Assembly: GCA_012861695.1 (NCBI GenBank)
Contig: JAAOOA010000060.1
Span: 1,357,501 to 1,421,500 of the forward strand
From: Trematomus loennbergii
Lineage: Eukaryota > Chordata > Actinopteri > Perciformes > Nototheniidae
Direction: 5' to 3'
Length of the DNA: 64,000 nucleotides
A program made the translations under genes and the position numbers. The first letter of the stretch is position 1; every line of letters starts with the position of its first letter. The notes beneath the pieces are model-generated. The model did no database searches, was not told the origin of the DNA, and saw only the letters and a program-made list of their open reading frames with translations. This document shows, in pieces, positions 58,441 to 64,000 of the stretch.

Positions 58441-59084
58441 AAATATAAATAAGAAGTATATTATATATATATTCAAGAATTAAAAAATATGTGCATTGCA
58501 TTGGACACATGTATATATATGCAGATATATATATGCGTGCATATATGCATGTGTGTGTCTGTATATATTTATAAACTGTATATTATTTTCCATCATTCAA
58601 TGGACAATATATACCATCAAACATATGTTCATATATAAAGTGGGTAACTATACAAAACGAAGTGAGATAACTGTTTATGAATATCTGTTCAACTTTATGT
58701 AAACTTGTGTAACTCATGAAAGATAAATGAGTGTTTCAATAAAACTATTACATATAAAAATGTATAGTGCAGTTTTTGTTTTCATTGCGACACGACCGTC
58801 TGATTATTGAAATATTTGTGCTTGTTAATGTGTTTTAGCGTGTTTTTGTTTTATTGTTTCCATTGTTCACGGGTGATTAGATGTTATAATTGCTAAGTTA
58901 GTTGAACAGAATTATTGTATTTTTCCTGCCATTACAAAAAGTTATTTTTTAAAGTCTATTTCTATTAAATAGGAGTTAGATTTACTACAGCTCCCTCTGG
59001 TGGATGTAAGTGATAATTACAACAGCACTCTGCTGGTTGTACTAAATTGTTGCATATCATATTAGGAATAATTAATAAAGGCAT
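58441..59084. other. AT-rich sequence
   Basis: TATATA-rich at 58,440-58,640, and unassigned after that. AATAAAAC near 58,738 is the only signal-like word. Confidence 0.4.
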
Positions 59085-60440
59085 CACATAACACATTTTA
59101 GTCAGAACTACGATTACGTACTGGAGTTTGATTTCAAGTATTAGTTAATACATTCTTTACCACTTAGATAAAGATTACATGTGGTTCCTAAATTCTAAAT
59201 TAGAATCCATAACACATTTTGGCAAAGACTGTAGTGTACATAAATACATTGGTCTTTTAATTGAGGTATTTTAGTCAACACATTTTATGACATTTGCATT
59301 ATTTCATGAATGTTAGTGTATATTGACTGTTTACATTTTTTAATTATTCATATTTTTCTAACTCAATTCTGATTTTAAAGTTAAAAGCATTACACATAAT
59401 ATTTTCCCATTAACTTTAGTGTACATTGATATACTGTTCACATTTTCATTATTCATATTTGTCTAACTCAACTCAGATTTTAAAGTTAAATTCATTACAC
59501 ATAGTATTATTTCATAAAATCTAGTGTACATGACATTGATACACTGTGCATTATAATCTTTTATAATTAATATACTTTTTAATATTTGTATTTTTAGAAA
59601 CTCAGATTTTAAAATTGAAAGCATTACACATAATATTGTTTCATAACACAGGTGTACATGAATACACTGTGTATTCATATTTAATTAATACATTTTGATT
59701 ATTCATATTTTTCTAACTCAACTCAGATTTTAAAGTTAAATTCATTACACATTACATTACAGTCATGTTACTTGTTAGACGCTTTTATCCAAAGCGACTT
59801 ACATACTCAATACTGTGGACAACTGTGAAGTGTCTTGCCCAGGGACACAACGACATGCTGACTGCAGTGGGGTTTGAACCTGTGACCCCCTGATCCCACA
59901 CCAAGGCTCTATCCACTGCGCCACACGCCTCCTCACATAATACACATAATATTGTTTCATAAACACTAGTGTACATTGATACACTGTTTATTTTTTTATT
60001 TTCATTATTCATATTTTCATATTTAAAGTTAAAAGCATTACACGTAATATTGTTTCATTAACACAGGTGTACATTAATACACTGTGTATTCATATTTAAT
60101 ACATTTTTTCATTATTCATATTTCGCTAACTCAACTCAGATTTAAAAATGTAAAAATTCATTACACATGGTATTATTTCATAAACACACTGGTGTTTGAT
60201 TTAATGTATCACATTTGATACATTCCGGAAAGCTAGACAAGTTGCATTTCAATTCATATTTTTATGTAAGATACATTACACATCATATTATTTCAGAGAC
60301 TCTAGGATACATTGATACACTGCTGTTTAAACTCATGCATTACAATTAATGCGATTTTACATTATAATTTCATTATATTTCTAACATTTAAAAGCACTCA
60401 CATAACAATTTTCATAAATTCTAGTGGACACATAGAATAT
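59085..60440. repeat. ~105-130-bp tandem (satellite-like) repeat, at least eight copies
   Basis: The core TTTTAAAGTTAAA(A/T)(G/T)CATTACACATA is found near 59,371, 59,477, 59,606, 59,727, 60,020, 60,140 and 60,265, with weaker copies before. Between cores are (T)GTGTACATTGATACACTGT and ATTATTCATATTTTTCTAAC. A SINE interrupts it at 59,751-59,934. Confidence 0.8.
59751..59934 (-). mobile_element. tRNA-SINE with L2 tail
   Basis: On the minus strand: GTGTGGCGCAGTGGATAGAG (box A), GGTTCAAACCCCACTG (box B), a body with GGGCAAGACACTTC, then GTAAGTCGCTTTGGATAAAA and a TAATG-type tail. Both RNA polymerase III promoter boxes are well preserved. Confidence 0.88.
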
Positions 60441-60500
60441 TTATATAAGGAGTACAAAGGCACTATTCAGTAGATTACTAATTCATCCTTGATAACTTAA

Positions 60501-61900
60501 AGGGGACCTATCATGCAAAATGCACTTTTGTACGTCTTTTATACATGAATATGTGTCCCCGGTGTTCCAGGGAACTCACCAAGTGTCAGAAAACACAACC
60601 CTCTCTCTTTTCCTCCATACCCAAATCTCTAAAAACGGGCTGCAACGGATCTGATACAGACTGATACAGATTTTAAAATTCTCTGATGTCAGGAACGAGG
60701 AGCTCCGCCTATATGGGCAACTCTCCACCTATCAGGGGAATGTGGGGTTGGGCCACGGCCGGCCATTGCCGCTCGAAAGCACTGGAGACGCTGTAGTACA
60801 TATGCCAGGCCTGTAAGTGGCGCTGTAGTCTGCCACAAAAGCAGCAAAGAAGACTTCCTGCGCATGGTTGCCATGGTTGCCCTTCTGTTTTTCTCCGCTG
60901 TGGCTTTTTTTCTCCCTCCCCGAGGCAAGCGTTTGCGCCTCCTGCTGCTGTAATTCAATGCAATCCCTCCCCGTCGAGGCAAGCACTGTAATTCTCTCCG
61001 GTTAGTCCACCAGCAGATGACAAACACCCACCCCTCCGCCTCTTCCAAGGGACGAGGGGACCGTGCGGCAGAGTTTCAGTTAGATTTTCTTTTGCCGGTC
61101 AACATGTCCGTTAAAGTTTAAATCTTCCGGACAAAATTAGAAAAGTGCCGGTCAAAGGTCTTCTTTGTTATTTATTGAGCTTTAAAACAAATGAATAACG
61201 ACTCTATATAATCATATATAAGAATAAAACACGGAGGACGGAGCCTCTCTTTTTCTCCCCCTCTTCTGACAGCCCAGCAGCTGATCTCAAAGCACGCTCC
61301 CCTCTCCTGCAGGGGGCGTGGTCAGCTGCAGCTCACAGAATCAGCCCCCTGCAAAAACAGGGCTGGAAAGAGCAAATAGAGCGAAATGAGGCATGGCTAA
61401 AATGCAGGATCTGTTTGGTATTTTGAAAAAAAAACTATATTTATTAGGGCTGTCAAGTTAACGCGTTAATAATGCGTTAACGCAAAAAAAATTAACGCCA
61501 CTAATTATTTTAACGCGATTAACGCATGTGTATTTTTGGTCCTCGGCCGCCCCGTAGTTTCAGAGCGCATCGAGTTATTGTAATGTTCAGAGGTTGTTGT
61601 GTTTATTATTCATGAGAATATTTGTCATTGTTCAAATGATAATAAACAAACATATAAAGCATATTTGTCCACTCATATGTTTTAATAAGAGTATTAAAAC
61701 TTGAAAAATATCCCTCTAAGGTACATTTAGAACAGATAAAAAATGTGCGATTAATTTGCGATTAATCGCGATTAACTATGGACAATCATGCGATTAATCG
61801 CGATTAAATATTTTAATCGACTGACAGCCCTAATATTTATATACTTTATATAGGTATGGCCCTACAATATATTGTTAAAATATAGCATGATATGTCCCCT
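60501..61900. mobile_element. TTAA-flanked MITE, family 1, long copy
   Basis: The ends are AGGGGACCTATCATGC and GCATGATATGTCCCCT, with TTAA on both sides (60497-60500 and 61901-61904). It shares its ends and flanking body with the short copy at 15,044-15,523. It has about 500 bp more in the middle, and a hAT MITE at 61,445-61,832. It sits just before the retroviral gag start. Confidence 0.82.
61445..61832. mobile_element. hAT MITE derived from hAT-A
   Basis: 388 bp with ends TAGGGCTGTCAAGTTAACG and TAATCGACTGACAGCCCTA. ATATTTAT is duplicated exactly at 61437-61444 and 61833-61840. Its two halves match the right and left ends of hAT-A in reverse orientation, including CGGCCGCCCCGTAGTTTCAG and TGTCCACTCATATG. 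It is an internally deleted derivative with no coding part. Confidence 0.92.
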
Positions 61901-61933
61901 TTAATAATTCAATCCAAGTATTTAAGAAATAAA

Positions 61934-62290
61934 ATGACAGATTCCAAGTTAAGAGCATTCTCAGTACCAGGCTCAACTGCAGATATTAGGGAAAGGATAA
62001 ACATAGGATCAGATGCTATAACAGAGCCAAGAGAAAGGAAGAAGGCCAGGAAACAAATCAAGAAGATGATGAACTCGTGGCAGACCAGAGGACTGATCCC
62101 AGCAGATGATCAGCCTGGACCAACAAAAGCCCATAGAAAAGCAGTAATCGACTATGAGAATGAAGAATACCTGCAACAACAAACAGCATGGGAAAAAGCT
62201 TCACAACCCATATTGTTTGGACCTGCTAAAAAAGCAATGAACGAAGCTGAAAAAGAAAAACAAGAGTTGCAAGTCTGGTACTCCATCTGA
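61934..62290 (+). pseudogene. Endogenous retrovirus Gag, N-terminal (matrix-like) part
   Basis: The frame opens inside the MITE end at 61892. I take the ATG at 61934 as the likely gag start because the earlier codons belong to the MITE. The 118 residues are charged and helical (an ERKKARKQIKKMMNS segment), with no myristoylation glycine at position 2. Matrix binds membranes during assembly. The frame ends at a stop at 62288-62290; coding similarity continues in other frames through a Pro-rich linker to about 62,480. It is part of a gag that runs to the window end. Confidence 0.6.
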
Positions 62291-62487
62291 AATATGCCAG
62301 CCAAGAATTGACAGACAGCATATACTGTATGTGGTTCAAGCAGCAGATCTGCCAGTGAAGGAAGACATAGCAGAAAAAACAGAAGAGGCTCCAGTTATCC
62401 AAACTCCGAAGCTGTATCTAAGCCTGACCGAAGTGCCTCCTCCCTCTTCAATTCAAGCCCCAAATGTTGGAGTTCTGAGTATTAGGG

Positions 62488-63324
62488 TTGGATGGAGTCC
62501 CCACAGCTAGAAGTGACAATGAATTGGAGTATGAGGTGAGGATCCTATCCAGTAAAGTCAACCAGCTGATTGAGGAAAACAAACGCAACAAAGAAATGAT
62601 TGAGTGGGCAGCAACAATGAGAGACTCCCAATTCTGGCAAGAGGGTTCAGAAGCGCTAGAAACACCCATGTCATTCCAGCTGAAGGAGGAACTCAACAGA
62701 AGAATGGAAGAACTCAGCAGAAGAATGGAAGAAGAACTCAACAGAAGAGAGGAAGAAAGACAAAGACAAGAACATGAAGAAAGAAAAAGATGGAAAAAAG
62801 AACGAGAAGAGAAAAATTACCGGACTGGTTACTCTCCTGAAACAACACATTCCGCAGAAGAAGAAGAAGGATCCCAAGAACAAGAAACAAGAACAGAGTC
62901 TATAGCTGAAAGACTCAAGGAACGTCCAAGACACATGTTCCCATTGATAGTAGCTGGAAAAGGAGGACCGATATACAAACCATGGGCACACAGGGACATG
63001 GAATCACTAGTGATAAAGTTACCCTCACTGTCCGAGGGTGGGCAGAAGTGGGTAAGTGACCTGGAGAAGTACACTGCCCAAGACCGTCTATGCTTGGGGG
63101 ATCTAAGGGCACTGATTGGACGGATAGAAGGAAGACCAGAGGCAAGACAGATAGATGCCAAGGCCCAATGTAGTGACGAACCAGATGACACTCCATTTAA
63201 CCATTATAGGACGAAGTGCTGGGCGGCCATCCGTCTCATCTACCCGACAAAACGCAGTTTGACTGCCCTCCCCAGCCTGAAGAAAGGAACGGAGGAACGG
63301 AGGAAGGGATGCATGCCTTCTTGA
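62488..63324 (+). pseudogene. Endogenous retrovirus Gag, coiled-coil and capsid part
   Basis: 278 codons. Residues about 15-115 are a long charged coiled coil (an EELNRRMEELSRRMEEELNR stretch). From about residue 150 follows a capsid-like domain starting MFPLIVAGKGGPIYKPW, with an LSEGGQKWVSDLEKY segment. The placement of a basic-aromatic start and helical repeats resembles gammaretrovirus-type capsid. A frameshift near 63,270 moves the reading to the frame at 63216-63545, which continues the capsid C-terminus. Capsid forms the virion core. It is broken here. Confidence 0.62.
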
Positions 63325-63545
63325 AAAGATGTGAAGAAGTATGGATCTGCACAGGAGAACGTCATGATTTTTCTCCTGCTGTTACAATGTTGTGGAGGCA
63401 TGCAGTCACCAAAGCCCTTCCGACATCTGTGCAGGATCGCCTGGAAGACGTAGTGGGATTAGATACCAAACCACTGAAGAATGGAGAGGATATCCCATGC
63501 ACCATGATAACGAACACAAGAAAACAAATATGGAAGAAAAAGTGA
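63216..63545 (+). pseudogene. Endogenous retrovirus Gag, capsid C-terminal part
   Basis: Only the downstream part of this frame (from about 63,270) continues the capsid. It includes a FLKRCEEVWICTGERHDFSP segment and a LWRHAVTKALPTSVQDRLED segment, helices typical of a retroviral capsid C-terminal half. It ends at a stop at 63543-63545, overlapping the next frame at 63530. Confidence 0.55.
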
Positions 63546-64000
63546 AAAGACTAAGACTTTTGAGGATACAAGTAGCTGAGAAAGAAAACGAAGCTTGTAA
63601 AAGTAAGAACACTACAGAACAGATGGCAGTTATGTCAGAAATGGCCATATACAGCAGTGAAGACCGGATGGACACCTCCGCCAGTTCAAACCAAGAATGG
63701 TCGTGGAACCACATACAGAACCAACAAAGGGGCAGAGGAAGAGGAAGTTATCGATCAAGAGGAAGAGGGTTCCAGAATAATGGATGCTACATATGTGGTC
63801 AGCTGACACATTGGTCCAGAGAATGTTCGCAACACCAGCAACTACAAGTACCAGAATATTGCCCCACACAACAACAAGCACCTAACAACGGCCCTCCACA
63901 TAGTTACCAAAGGGGAGGTTTCCATGGCTACAACAGAGGCAGGGGGTCACAGGGATGTCAAAGAGGAACAGGATTGCCAAATATGAATAAAATGCCAATG
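63530..64000 (+). pseudogene. Endogenous retrovirus Gag, nucleocapsid part, open to window end
   Basis: A frame from ATG at 63530 is open to base 64000. A basic and acidic helical lead (EEKVKRLRLLRIQVAEKENE) is followed by an Arg/Gly-rich stretch (QQRGRGRGSYRSRGRG). A perfect zinc knuckle C-x2-C-x4-H-x4-C follows at 63785-63826, then a second Gly/Arg-rich tail with YNRGRGSQG. Nucleocapsid binds and packages genomic RNA. Gag, and any following protease, would continue beyond the window. Confidence 0.7.

Noticed and set aside
59799..59934. A tRNA gene on the minus strand
   Set aside because: Box A and box B are good, but the body continues into a SINE with an L2 tail, and no cloverleaf with acceptor stem pairing is seen.

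Overview
The window looks like intergenic or intronic DNA of a ray-finned (teleost) fish, packed with transposable elements. The evidence is the element mix: L2/Maui-like LINEs whose tails end in the tRNA-SINE/L2 motif AAGTCGCTTTGGATAAAAGC, a DIRS element with a tyrosine recombinase, sushi-type Ty3/gypsy chromoviruses, many hAT transposons with 8-bp target duplications, a fish-type L1 LINE, endogenous retrovirus pieces, and long CA/TG and AT microsatellites. I found no host protein-coding gene that I can support. The only host-like hint is a possible GC-box promoter and first exon with a splice donor near 14.55-14.72 kb.

Layout. 0-0.7 kb: LINE 3' end. 0.75-1.3 kb: a 30-35 bp minisatellite and AT-rich DNA. 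1.48-3.92 kb: broken DIRS element (RT, RNase H, tyrosine recombinase, 53-bp inverted-repeat tail). 3.92-5.67 kb: L2 LINE with an internal deletion. 6.33-9.06 kb: a second L2-like LINE on the minus strand. 9.08-10.6 kb: retroviral pol (RNase H-integrase) relic. 11.4-13.6 kb: minus-strand hAT transposase. 14-21 kb: mostly unassigned sequence with a TTAA-flanked MITE, a long TG run and LINE/SINE remnants. 22.07-29.13 kb: one element flanked by GGTAA that holds a 3.5-kb gypsy element (TSD TCCTG), a hAT (TSD CTCTTCCT) and a TTAA MITE. 29.4-32.1 kb: a second gypsy whose upstream LTR was split by a hAT (TSD TATAGGAC). 35.5-37.1 kb: a third gypsy relic split by a hAT (TSD GATAAGGA). 38.66-44.60 kb: an apparently full-length L1 with open ORF1 and ORF2 and an 11-bp target duplication. 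48.13-54.54 kb: a nest in which a large hAT carries a ~4-kb foldback hairpin and a second hAT, which carries a third. 54.7-55.9 kb: an unclassified TIR element. 59.1-60.4 kb: a ~120-bp tandem repeat with an inserted tRNA SINE. 60.5-61.9 kb: a TTAA MITE with a hAT MITE nested inside. 61.9-64.0 kb: endogenous retrovirus gag, running off the window.

The strongest signals are structural. At least six hAT elements have recognisable target-site duplications, and nested insertions can be ordered in time from them. The 388-bp MITE at 61.4 kb is an internally deleted relative of the 6.4-kb hAT at 48-54 kb. The ~4-kb foldback at 48.39-52.37 kb, with arms of about 1.7 kb, is the object I would follow up first. 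Of the protein-coding elements only the L1 looks potentially competent; the rest are broken by frameshifts, stops, deletions or insertions. Family names come from remembered motifs, not database searches.
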